DNA of 64,000 nt from Turnera subulata (lineage: Eukaryota > Streptophyta > Magnoliopsida > Malpighiales > Passifloraceae), in assembly GCA_028386065.3 (NCBI GenBank), contig JAKUCV010007419.1, forward strand, positions 126,372-190,371. The letters run 5' to 3'. The notes beneath the pieces are model-generated. The model was not told where the DNA came from. It saw only the letters and a program-made list of their open reading frames with translations, and made no database searches. The position numbers were made by a program, and so were the translations under genes. Position 1 is the first letter of the stretch. The number at the start of each line of letters is the position of its first letter. Positions 33,871 to 42,958 of the stretch are shown here, one piece after another.

Positions 33871-34221
33871 GGGATCCGACGAGCCCGGAATTTAGCATCT
33901 CGGGATTTTACCGGCAAGCCCAGAAGTGCTCGGCCAGAATTTAATGCCTCGAAAAATTATCCGGCACGACGAATAGTAATTTTCTGCGACCGTAAATAGT
34001 GATTTTTGGCCGGAATTTTTAACGTCTCGGAGATTTTCCCGGCAAGCCCGGATCGGCATATGCTTATTTTGTGATTGGCTGGAATTAAGCACCTCGATAT
34101 TTTCCCGGCAAAGCTCGGAAATGTTAGGCCGAAAATAATAACCGGGTATAAATATAATATGTTATATATTATTGCTGAAAGATTTATCGAGTAAGCATAT
34201 TGTTTCTTTTTTTCGATTGGG

Positions 34222-34710
34222 CTATTAAACGGCCCATATATTAATATGATATCTTATATATATTATTGCTGAAAGATTTATCGAGTAAGCATATTTTCTA
34301 TTTTTATTACCATTGGGCTATTAACGGGCTCATTGCATTTAAATTCATGCCTTTACTTTTACTGCTTTATTTGGGCTCATAAAAGGCCCATAATGGCCGG
34401 CTATGCCGCCTATTTCTTTACGTTTTTAATTGGGTTCGTATAAGGCCCATCGATTTTATTTTGCTGCAATTTAATTTGGGTTCGTTATAGGCCCATTGCA
34501 TTTAATTTTCAGCAATTTAATTTTTATTGGGCTAATTAATAAAAAGGCCCATCGCATTTAATTTTCAGGTATTTATTTTTAATTGGGCTATAAAAGGGCC
34601 CATTGTGTTTAATTACCTCGCCTTTAATTTTATGCTTGATATGGGCTCGTTCTAGGCCCATCATTTAATTTCCTGTCGTTTACTTGGGGTAATTAATATA
34701 AGGCCCCTTG
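34222..34710. repeat. Series of nine TGGGCY/GGCCCA inverted repeats
   Basis: About every 55 bp there is a pair of the form TTGGGCT then GGCCCAT separated by 7-13 nt of A and T (near 34227, 34312, 34370, 34429, 34481, 34536, 34580, 34641 and 34687). TGGGCY is the site II motif bound by plant TCP factors. Copia element 2 keeps only about three such pairs (62130, 62226, 62290). Confidence 0.85.
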
Positions 34711-35152
34711 CTTATTTATTTTAATTAAGCATTTATATATTCTATTATGTTTTTTGAATTTTTGAGGCCCCTTAAAATTTCCGGAAGAAATTTATAATGG
34801 GCATTAAATGCGAAAATGCATATTCTGAAAGACTAAATGTAAGAGTCCAGAAGACTCGGGAAAAGAAAAATACAACGAAGACTGGAAGTCTTACCGTTCA
34901 CAAGATCCTGAAGATCCTTCAAAGAAAAATCGAAAATAAACACTATTACCACCAAAAGATGGAAATTATATGACCACCAGAAGGTGGATATTATACTTGC
35001 TTACCCTGAAGGAGCAATTTATTCAATTTATTTTTATGTTCAATTTAAATTATTACGCATTGCAATTTATTTTTTTTTATTTACTTTTCAGTACTTTATA
35101 ATTGTTTCTTTGAATAATGCCTGAAGCATTAGTCTCGAAGACAATGCAAAAT

Positions 35153-35190
35153 TGACATCCACAGGAGGAGAGTTATATGTGTGGATGTCA
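35153..35190. repeat. 11-bp hairpin around a purine-rich loop
   Basis: TGACATCCACA (35153-35163) pairs with TGTGGATGTCA (35180-35190); the loop is purine-rich and resembles the polypurine tract before the 3' LTR, which has the same left arm (TGACATCCA, about 38752). Copies recur in copia element 2 at 62546-62583 and 62966-63003. Confidence 0.9.
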
Positions 35191-35280
35191 ATATAACACA
35201 TTATGACATCTTGAAATGAAAAATGATTAACACGCTCCAGAAGAGCATAAATTCGAATATGTTCCTGAAGAACGCATGTT

Positions 35281-35889
35281 TTAATATGATCTAGAAGATC
35301 GTATATTTACGCGAGTACAGACACCCCCAGTAATAAAATGAATTATTATGGATCCCAAATGAATTGACTCTGATCTATTCCCTGAAGCGAATAAAACAGT
35401 ATAATTGTTTGTGCTTGTGGGCGTAAATGAGAAAATAAATGGAAGCACAAAGTCTTGAGACCTTCTTGCTATACCCCTGCAATTCCACAATAAAAGTCGT
35501 ACCTTAGGCCATGTAGGTGGTAACCCAGTCACCCTTGGGACGCTCCGAGCCATCATGGAAACCTGATAATAACTGCTTTGATTTAAAATTTGACATGAAG
35601 GCTCTAGCTGAAATTCCTGCATCCTAGCAGAAATGAAAAACATCATAGAGTTAGCTGAGCCATAAAAATTTGTCCTGAGATTGCCTTGGTCCTCCAGGAA
35701 GAAAGTCTCTTCCATTGGAGTCACAAAGAACCTAGACGAGTATAGCTCATCTACAAACACTAAACGAGGAATTCTCGCCAGATCATTGGGCAGTTCCTCT
35801 TGTTGTTCATTGACCATGCTATAGGCCAATCTATTTCTTCTGCCTAGTGAGGCACCCTCAACAAAGAAAACAGTAGCTGGGGAAGGCAT
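35281..35889 (-). pseudogene. Antisense LINE-derived frame inside copia element 1
   Basis: A minus-strand frame of 202 codons opens at 35889. Its first about 140 residues (with PRLVFVDELYSSRFF and MEETFFLEDQ) have no domain I recognise. They run into VRLLLWNCRGIARRSQDFV, the start of a LINE-type endonuclease (EEP) domain, after which a deletion joins it to copia sequence near 35450. The same frame, with more of the endonuclease, is present in copia element 2 (63423-63986). Between the two copies the stretch encoding VTPMEETFFLEDQ differs at five codons, all silently. A TATA-like TATAAAA lies about 90 nt upstream on the same strand. Without the rest of the domain the protein cannot be a working endonuclease. 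Confidence 0.7.
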
Positions 35890-35976
35890 TTTTGTCTTGG
35901 TTGAATTTTTCTGTTTCTTTGCTTTGATGAATTTTTCTATGAGTTTTCCTTTATCTCCCCATATAATCTTTCCCCA

Positions 35977-35983
35977 TTTTATA
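35977..35983 (-). promoter_or_regulatory. TATA-like box of the antisense unit
   Basis: TATAAAA on the minus strand, about 90 nt upstream of the frame starting at 35889, at a position suited to an mRNA start near 35950. Sequence match only. Confidence 0.45.
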
Positions 35984-36334
35984 GCCTGAGCACAGATAGC
36001 CAGGTGTCCCCGAAAAGATCCAGAAGATCTTTCGGTGGATTATATTATTATTCAGAAAATTCCAAGGCTTTACAGTCCTCGAGGATTTGCTTTTGGAAAT
36101 GTCTGCCACTATATTAATTATTGTCCAATAATTCCGATTTTTTCCGACATGAGTGGCAGGAATAAGCCTTATATTGACACATGTATTGCAGCCTGAAGCT
36201 AACAGTTGAGCAATTGAAACTTAATATATCCAGCCAGAAGCAGGAATGCACTAGCCTGGAGCTAGTAATTTTAAGTGTTTAGATACACAGATTGCGCAGC
36301 CTGAAGCTGGCACCAACTTGAAATTGGTTCATGA

Positions 36335-38600
36335 ATTTATTGTTTGGCATGACCGGATGGGCCATCCCGGGTCAATAATGATGCACGAAATTTATTGGAT
36401 CATTCATTGAAAAAAAAAAACCAGAAGTTTTACAATCAATAAATCTCTATGAGTTTGTTTGCTGCGAAAGTTATTTTACTGCCTTCCTAAGATGAGAATG
36501 GCCCAACATCACCAGCAAGTTTAAGAATAATCCAGGGACATGAACGCGGACTGATCAATCCGCGGTGTTAACCATCTAGGTAATTTTTACGATGCATCGA
36601 CTAGATGGTTTATTGTGTGACACAAGTTGGCATAAGTGCGCACTTATTATGCCACTTGCGAGCACATGTCCCTACTCATGTTACTAGACTATATGTCTAG
36701 ATAATGCTGGGATATTTCATCAATAAGAGACTGTATATCATTGGAAATAAACCCAAACAAATCTGGGGGAACATTGACAATTGATTGCACGACTGTTGAT
36801 GAAATATTATTGCTTGAGAAATTGATATTTTATATGCAGCAACACTGTGCATCAAGCCAACATGATGTTATAAGATCCCCCCCATTAAATTGATTAATGG
36901 TCACATACTTAGTATCTCCCATCTTCGGACCATCGATTATTTAGTATATAATGCTCCACCACAGGATTGTGAAATTGGTCCTTTAAAGAAGATTGGGAAT
37001 CTACGTTGGGTATGAATCTCCATAAATTACAACAGTAATTGAAACCTATAACAGGATTGGAGATTTATTTATAGCAAGTTTTGCTTATTAATTGATGTTT
37101 TATCCAACATCAGGGGGAGAGAATAAGCAGCTGGATCAAGAGATTATTGAAATGATTTATCAATATCTAGTTTTTGATCCTCGAATAAATTAGTATGAAC
37201 CTGAAGTTCAAAAGATGATTCATTTGCAAAAGATTAGTAAGTCATTTGCCAGACATATTTATTTGAAAAATGTGACCATATACCAGCTGCAAATGCTCCT
37301 GTTTAGATTGATGTTCCTGAAGAACAATATAAGTATGCAAATGAATCTATAGAATATACTCGGTTCCAAAAGAAAAGAAATTCTCGATAGAGAAAAAGGA
37401 GCAAAGTAATAAGATGGCCCCAGTAAGAAAATATGGCCTCCAGTAGAGGTTTTAATTAAAAGTCCTCTAGAAGAGGTTGATTCTCTGACACAAAGTGATA
37501 AAGTTCCAGAAGTAACTCAGGTACCTGAAATAAGTAATATGATGAGATCTCAATTACAGTGTCAGAGATAAGATGGAACCGACGTAAAATAACCGTCGAC
37601 GGAATATTCATTGTTTAATATAGCGCTAAATGAAATGAGGATCATGAACCTACATTGACGAATGTAGGCACAGTATAATTGGCCAAAATATAGAAATACA
37701 ATTAAGGCTGTATTGGACTCGCCTGAAGCGAGAAATTAGACTCGCCCGAAGCGAGAGATTGGACTCGCCCGAAGCGAGAAGTTTTTCGGACTTGTAGTCC
37801 GTACACCAAAAGGTGTAAAATTCTATTGGTCATAATAGGGTATTTGTGCGGAAAGAAATAAATAAAGAGATATAAAGCACGGTTTGTGGCACAAAGTTTT
37901 ACCCAAACGACCAGGTATTAATTATGAGGAGATATACTCCCCTGTGGTGGATGCAATTATTTGATAAGTCTGGCAATATATTAGAAATGCATCTAATGAA
38001 TGCCATTACAGCCTATTATTCTGGATCCATAAGTCATGATATATACATGAAGATCCCTGAAGGATCCAAGTTGCCTGAAGCAACTAATTCCCGGGAAATT
38101 ACAAAATAGAGTTGAACCGATCTTTACATAATTTAAATCATTTTGAGTATGGATAAACTTATTTATGATTGGAACTCCCAAAGAAGTTTCCAAATACCGT
38201 GCTATTAGACTGGTCCTGGAGTATCCTGTCTAAGTGCAATATGTATTGCTTGTAACATAAAGCCTGAAGCTTTTGATTTAAGCCTATCGGCATTATATGT
38301 ATTTGCTCTTATCTTCGGGGAATAACAAATGTGTAATCCAGTAAACCCGAAAGAGAGTAAAGCTGATTTTGCAGATGTAGATCCCTTATTCAGTCCACAT
38401 AAAGCAGAGACGGACATCAGCCACAACTTTACACATGATACTGCAATATCATCGGGGCTACAAAAGCAAGATGGCAAGATCGACGATTCAGCAACAAAAT
38501 CATGAAGATAATGCTACCAACTCTGTCCAATTGAAATAATGAAGTACCCAAAAGTGATCAGACATAATACACATCACCAGAAGCTGACAAGGATAAATTG
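36335..38600 (+). pseudogene. Copia pol remnants (integrase and reverse transcriptase)
   Basis: Order follows a Tork-type copia pol. Around 36340 the GAG-pre-integrase motif reads WHDRMGHPGS, followed by broken integrase pieces. The middle (37000-37700) has only short matches. Near 37920 there is the reverse transcriptase segment with YSP-VV-type start, LMNAITAYYSGSISHDIYMK and IPEGSKLPEA, then a large deletion to IIGTPKE (about 38165). The catalytic YVDD block is missing and stops and frameshifts are frequent. The element ends with a normal polypurine tract and LTR, so pol decayed or was deleted before the last round of transposition. Confidence 0.8.
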
Positions 38601-38756
38601 GCATCAAGCAATCAATGGAGGCCAAATTGAGGGGGAGTAGAATACGCACTGCACTCTTTTTTCCTTCACCAAGTTTTTATCCCACTGGGTTTTTCTTGGT
38701 AAGGTTTTTAATGAGGCAGTATCCCCAAAGCGTATTCTACCCAACAACACAATGAC

Positions 38757-38769
38757 ATCCAAGGGGGAG
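38757..38769 (+). other. Polypurine tract of copia element 1
   Basis: CCAAGGGGGAG immediately before the 3' LTR start at 38770; this is where plus-strand DNA synthesis is primed in LTR elements. Confidence 0.85.
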
Positions 38770-38983
38770 TGTTATAAATATATATATTGTACATGTATGT
38801 ATGTCATTGTATATATACCAAATACATACCAAATACATACATATTGTTATTATAAATATTGAATAAAGAAAGAGAAAGAAATGGAATGAAAAATAGAGGC
38901 ATGCCTCACGGTTGACGGCTCCTCCTTCCCCTCAAATCTGTTCTTCTTCTTCTTCTTCCTCTAAATTGAATTGTTTTACAACA
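38770..38983 (+). repeat. 3' LTR of copia element 1 (214 bp)
   Basis: Same ends as the 5' LTR. It is 14 bp longer through an 11-bp tandem duplication (ACCAAATACAT) and one extra CTT. Confidence 0.95.
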
Positions 38984-38988
38984 GGGCT

Positions 38989-39464
38989 CTTTTATAGCCC
39001 CTCTGGTGTTAATTTATTGGCTTTCCTTTTGCTCCTATCCAAATGATCTAAGGGCTGTCATGTTACCCTTTTCCTAGGCTAACTAGCTCTTTCTGAGCTG
39101 TCCAAGCAGCCAATTTTCCATCCTTCCTTAGATTCCTAGGCTTCCGGGCTCCTCAATTCTTCTGGCCATTTGGGCCTTGCGTCTTGGGCTGCTTTCCTTG
39201 GGCCATACCTATCAATTAGGTTTGAATTGAAGTCGTCGTACGACGAGGAGGATGAGGACGAAAGAAAATTACAAGGAAATAGAGAAGTTGATGAGCAGTA
39301 AAGATGTGATTGAGGAGTGCAAGCTATTTATATTGCTAGGCAGGAATCCACCACTATTTTACTTGTTTGGACAATGATTCTACTCACTGGGCGAGCATGA
39401 AATTTGGCAAACCCGAGCCAAAGATGATATATTGCAGGTGTTTGGTGACTATGGAGTCATATTT
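38989..39464. other. Non-coding spacer
   Basis: Sequence into which copia element 1 inserted, leading up to the copia A remnant. The part near 39000-39060 looks like an LTR or leader relic but could not be assigned. Confidence 0.4.
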
Positions 39465-39777
39465 TGCTAGACATCTTATTTACAGGCAATTCTCCCACTA
39501 AGCTTCAACATATTATTCATAAGTTACACCAAGAATGTGTTATAAGTGATATTGGTCCCATATGGTATTTCTTAGGTATTGAAGCTGCTCGTACCTCTTC
39601 TGGCCTGCATCTCTCCCACCATAAATACACCAAAGATTTACTTCATCGGGCAAGAGTGGAATCATGTCGACCAGTCAAAGACCCCAATCTCTCCCAAATT
39701 CCAGCTCACCTTTACGAATGGTGAACTACTCCCTGATCCCACTCTTTATTAGATTTTTATCGGTGGCTTACAATATA
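39465..39777 (+). pseudogene. Copia A remnant, reverse transcriptase end (left part)
   Basis: The frame starts just after the catalytic YVDD position and reads LDILFTGNSPTKLQHIIHKL, then GPIWYFLGIEAARTSSGLHL and the VESCRPVK-type motif. This is the C-terminal half of a copia reverse transcriptase. The frame continues to a GGLQYISFT-like motif, which is interrupted exactly by the foldback MITE at 39788 and resumes at 40233. Everything upstream (gag, protease, integrase) is gone. Confidence 0.85.
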
Positions 39778-39787
39778 TTTCATTCAC

Positions 39788-40222
39788 GGGTTAAGCACTA
39801 TTTACATAACCAGAGTTTCTCTTTTGTCCCGATCGTATACCCTAGAGTTTTTGTGTCCATTTTATATACTCCGAGTTTCAATTTTTGTCCCTCGGGCAGT
39901 CCGGGTGATGACATGGCCATCTGCTTGGGTCCACTTGACACGTGTCACAATCTATTGGCGCTACATGGATAAAATTGTGGGTCCCACCTTACTTCTCAAG
40001 TATTCTAGTTTGTGGGTCCTATAAAATTCCCACATGGCACCAATAACATTGTGCCACGTGTCAAGTGGACCCAAGCAGATGGCCATGTCATCACCCGGGC
40101 TGCCCGAGGTACACAAAAAAGACAAAAATTGAAATTCGGGGTACATAAAAGGGACAAATAAACTCCGGGGTATACGATCGGGACAAAAGTGAAACTCCGG
40201 GTATATAAAAGGTGTTTAACCC
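39788..40222. mobile_element. Foldback MITE of Mutator type, 435 bp
   Basis: Ends GGGTTAAGCAC and GTGTTTAACCC are inverted, and nearly the whole element is one long imperfect inverted repeat (for instance a GTATACGATCGGGACAAAAG block near the right end and its complement near the left). A 10-bp duplication TTTCATTCAC flanks it (39778-39787 and 40223-40232). It interrupts the copia A frame; removing it and one duplication restores the GGLQYISFT reading. No protein is encoded. Confidence 0.9.
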
Positions 40223-40232
40223 TTTCATTCAC

Positions 40233-40525
40233 ACAACCTATTATTACACACACAGTGGTTTTGTCTCCCAGTACGTGCATGCTCCCTATGAACCGCATTT
40301 TCCACTTTCAAATGCATCCTACGGTACTTGCAGGGTATCTTTCTACACCCTCAACAGAATTTCACTCTCATCTCCTCTATTGATGCTGATTGGGGTAGAT
40401 GTACATTTTAGGTTCACATCCTGTGTCATAATCATCTAAAAAGCAACCTACAATCTCCCGTTCTAGTATTGAGGCCGAATACCATGCCTTAGCATCTGTC
40501 GTTGATGATGTAATATGGCTTCACC
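40233..40525 (+). pseudogene. Copia A remnant, continuation into RNase H
   Basis: Continues the reverse transcriptase and RNase H from the other side of the MITE: GFVSQYVHAPYEPHF, then a broken stretch, then SIEAEYHALASVVDDVIWL at 40470-40525. The sequence is cut at 40525 by the LTR of copia B and resumes at about 55045. Confidence 0.8.
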
Positions 40526-40735
40526 TATAAGAGACCATTATGATTTCAAGTCAACTTACCATATTTCCTATTACCATGAAAATATGTACTTGTAGGACAA
40601 GTCAATTGTATTCTATATAAACTTTGTAACTCACTGCATAATATACAAGTACAAGTCAATTGTATTCTATATAAACTTTGTAACTCACTGTATAATATAC
40701 ACAGCAAGAATTATTATCATTCACTACCTTCTTTA
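40526..40735 (+). repeat. 5' LTR of copia B with internal 54-bp duplication
   Basis: Starts TATAAGAGACCATTATG, identical in start to the right copy at 54944. A block with GTCAATTGTATTCTATATAA is tandemly duplicated at about 40601 and 40655. A primer-binding-like TGGTAGCAGAGC follows (40736-40747), close to the usual plant copia site. The LTR ends are TA and TA, not the normal TG and CA. Confidence 0.8.
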
Positions 40736-40765
40736 TGGTAGCAGAGCACTAGGGTTTGCTTCTCC

Positions 40766-40945
40766 AATTAATGTCACACGATCTTTACTCTTTCATGCTG
40801 GTCTTTCGCCTAAATACTGGGTTGAAGCATTATTTTTTGCAGTGTACATCATTAATCGACTTCTAGTTGTGCATTTAAATTTTTCTATTCCTTATACCTT
40901 ATTGCATGGCACCACTCCCTCTTACAACTCTCTTCTTGCCTTTGG
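40766..40945 (+). pseudogene. Copia B integrase fragment
   Basis: In one frame: FHAGLSPKYWVEALFFAVYI, INRLL and the end LLAFGC, which is the C-terminal part of the copia integrase core. It directly follows the primer-binding-like site, so gag, protease and most of integrase were deleted. It stops at 40945 where the gypsy LTR begins; the element resumes at 53059. Confidence 0.85.
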
Positions 40946-40947
40946 TT

Positions 40948-42371
40948 GTCATCGGATCGGGAGCTCGTCACAAATAGGAAGGTGTTAGGCACCCATCCGT
41001 GTTGGGTCGAGACTATGTGCAATTGTAAAATGCAAGTGTGCCTGGTGCGAGTGTGCATGTGTAGAAAATAAAGAGAAGGGGAGAAGAAGAAGATTTGGCT
41101 TGCATCCCATTGTAAGACCAAGACTACCTACGTACCCGAGTGACTGGGGTCAAAGCCACATAATTCTAAACATTGCACTAATCGGCCACTTACATCATCA
41201 AAAGTAACAGCATATAGTCAACAAAGAATCAATCAAAAGAGTTTAGTGTTACCTCTTGTAGCCCTCCGCTAGCTCCTTGCAATGGGTCGAGTTCTACACC
41301 CACCTTCTTGCCATTCCTAAGCTTAATGGTTGATCCTCTTCTTGACTCCTTCTTGCTAATGCACTGCTGATGCCTCCCACAAAATTCCTCCAGAGTTTCT
41401 GCCTAAAAATGTGTTTCTAAGCTTGGAGAGGTTGAGTTTCTCCAAGCACTCAAGGCTTATAGGTGTGTATGTGAGAAAAATTTGTGATCCTTTAAAATGT
41501 GTGTGAGGGGTCGTATTTATAGTGTTCTGGGAAGCCTAGGGGCGTGGACCTGCTTAATGGTGAAGATTATACCTAAAAATCTGGTCCAAAACCACGTAGG
41601 ATCGAAATTAGAAACAAAATCGGAGATTTGAGCGAATCTGGGAAGCCATGACCGCCGCTGACGGCGGTCATTCACTACATGACCGCCAGTGCCGGCGGTC
41701 TTGAGTGGATGCTCGCCAGCATCTGGCGGTCGTCGCGAGATGACCGCCGGTTGCCCCACGTGTCACCCGTTCTTTCCATTTTCGAACCCCCAATCCCCCT
41801 AATTCAGCCTTGATTTGATCCTACCGCGTAATTAACCCCTAATCAACCCAGAATCACTTAATTACTTGATCATCATTCCCCTAAATCATTCCAAGACTGA
41901 TTGATTACACATTTAACACCCATTTCCTACTAAATCATACCAAAAACAATATTTCTTCATAAATGATAATTTAGCTCTGATTCTCCACGAAAATCAGAGC
42001 TAAGATTATTCCTCAAGAAATATGCTAATGGGCTAATTAAACACTAGAGAACTAACTTGGGTCCTTAAACCCATCTTTAACCCAAAGATAAATCATCTCA
42101 TTAAAATTGGATTAAATATAGACAAAAGGCCTAAAAAACACATTTCAGCCAAAATAAACCTTATTATATATTTTATCCTAAGATTAAATCATCTTATTAG
42201 TCCTAGTACACTAATATACATAGGCTCAAGTCACTAAAAAGTGTTACTTCCACTAAGATAAATTTTTGACATGCTTTATTTCTAGGACTAAATCATCTCA
42301 TTAACCCTAGGTTCAGACATTTAAAATCTAACTTTCGTGGAACATTCGTGGGTCAAATTTGGGTGTTCACA
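40948..42371 (-). repeat. 3' LTR of the gypsy element, truncated
   Basis: Homologous to 51640-53058 with scattered substitutions of a few per cent. Inner end is TGTGAACACCC (minus strand, from 42371). The distal about 170 bp are missing. Confidence 0.93.
41646..41752. repeat. GC-rich hairpins in the gypsy LTR
   Basis: Several inverted repeats built on GACCGCC and GGCGGTC sit in this 107-bp stretch; a matching, more mutated set lies in the other LTR at about 52336-52445. They lie upstream, in element sense, of a TATTTATAG-like box. Confidence 0.8.
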
Positions 42372-42390
42372 GTTGCCCCCTCGTTGATGA
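42372..42390 (-). other. Polypurine tract of the gypsy element
   Basis: On the minus strand CGAGGGGGCAAC lies directly before the 3' LTR start TGTGAACACCC. Confidence 0.85.
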
Positions 42391-42485
42391 GTCCTTAGGA
42401 ACTAAGGACGAAACAACGTAAGAAAGGAACAACCAAATTTGAATGACAAATGTGTGACGTGTGTGCCGGGTTTTGGAGCACTCCT

Positions 42486-42690
42486 CTTCAGGAATCATCA
42501 AATCCTGAAGTTTTGAAGGACTGACTCTTGGTTTCTGGGAATCATCTCATCCCAGGTTTTCGGGAATCATCTCATCCCGAGGTGATAGAATCATCTCATC
42601 TATCGGGTTGTGACAAGGAATCATCTCATCCTTGTCAACTAGGTTTCGATTTGGGAATCATCTCATCCCAAGTCATGGTTTTCGGGAATC
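42486..42690. repeat. Hairpin array: fixed loop ATCATCTCA, variable complementary arms
   Basis: Six well-formed hairpins share a nine-base loop (ATCATCTCA, once ATCATCAAA) while each has a different arm that is perfectly complementary: CTTCAGGA (42486, partner ends 42510), CTGGGA (42535), TCGGGA (42560), GATAGA (42584), TGACAAGGA (42611, nine pairs) and TTGGGA (42651). A seventh copy near 42682 is decayed and another lies near 42928. Confidence 0.95.
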
Positions 42691-42701
42691 ATCTCATCCT
42701 A

Positions 42702-42873
42702 ATGGCTTCGCCATCGACTTCCGTCAGAAATGCCGTTTCATGGCCTGGTTATCGAGTCCCTAGGCATCTCATGCCCCTATCATCATCTAAGATGTCGCTC
42801 CGCGACTGTGTTGTCTATGCCTTGGGCATCACATGTCTCTATATCTCTCATCAGAAAGGTGCCACTTCGTGGC
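42702..42873. repeat. Hairpins with three-base loops and different arms
   Basis: Four perfect 5-bp hairpins: ATGGC with loop TTC (42702), GGCAT with loop CTC (42763), GTCGC with loop TCC (42794) and GCCAC with loop TTC (42861). Arms differ, loops are pyrimidine triplets. Confidence 0.8.
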
Positions 42874-42958
42874 TCGGTTGTCAGGAATCATCCTATCATG
42901 TCGTTTGTCTACTCAACATTTCAGTTTGGGAATCATCTCATCCCGGGGTTTGATTTTG

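Larger units (their letters stand above)
34843..38277. repeat. Series of short hairpins with a YNGAA-type loop and variable arms
   Basis: More than 20 short perfect inverted repeats share a five-base loop (CTGAA, CAGAA, TGGAA, TAGAA, CTGGA) while the arms differ. Examples by arm and start: GAGTC 34843, AAGAC 34878, CCACC 34974 (four-base loop AGAA), AATGC 35116, GTTC 35262, GATC 35287, AAAGATC 36014, ACTAGC 36250, AAAAC 36417, TGTTC near 37310, CTCGC three times near 37710-37785, GATCC near 38051, AGTTGC near 38069 and AAAGC near 38261. They occur in leader-like as well as in former pol sequence. Confidence 0.85.
32842..38983 (+). mobile_element. Copia element 1: complete, recently inserted, non-autonomous
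   Basis: Two LTRs (32842-33041 and 38770-38983), a primer-binding-like site after the 5' LTR, a polypurine tract before the 3' LTR and a perfect 5-bp target duplication GGGCT (32837-32841 and 38984-38988) define the element. The LTRs differ by one substitution, an 11-bp tandem duplication and a 3-bp indel in a CTT run, so insertion is recent. The interior is coding-dead: no usable gag, and pol is a series of short remnants. It also carries an antisense LINE-derived unit (35281-35985) and many short hairpins. It must have been mobilised by proteins from another copy. Confidence 0.95.

Noticed and set aside
33310..33898. GC-rich frames of 119-136 codons on both strands in the copia leader
   Set aside because: No domain, not conserved in the sister element, and explained by GC-rich leader sequence.
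35281..35889. A stand-alone host endonuclease/phosphatase gene
   Set aside because: The same antisense segment sits in two related copia elements, and the domain is truncated, so it is element cargo.
36335..38600. Hairpin pattern explained only by conserved Pro-Glu codons of pol
   Set aside because: Considered as the full explanation, but the same hairpins occur in leader sequence outside pol and the arms pair as well, so it can be only part of the cause.
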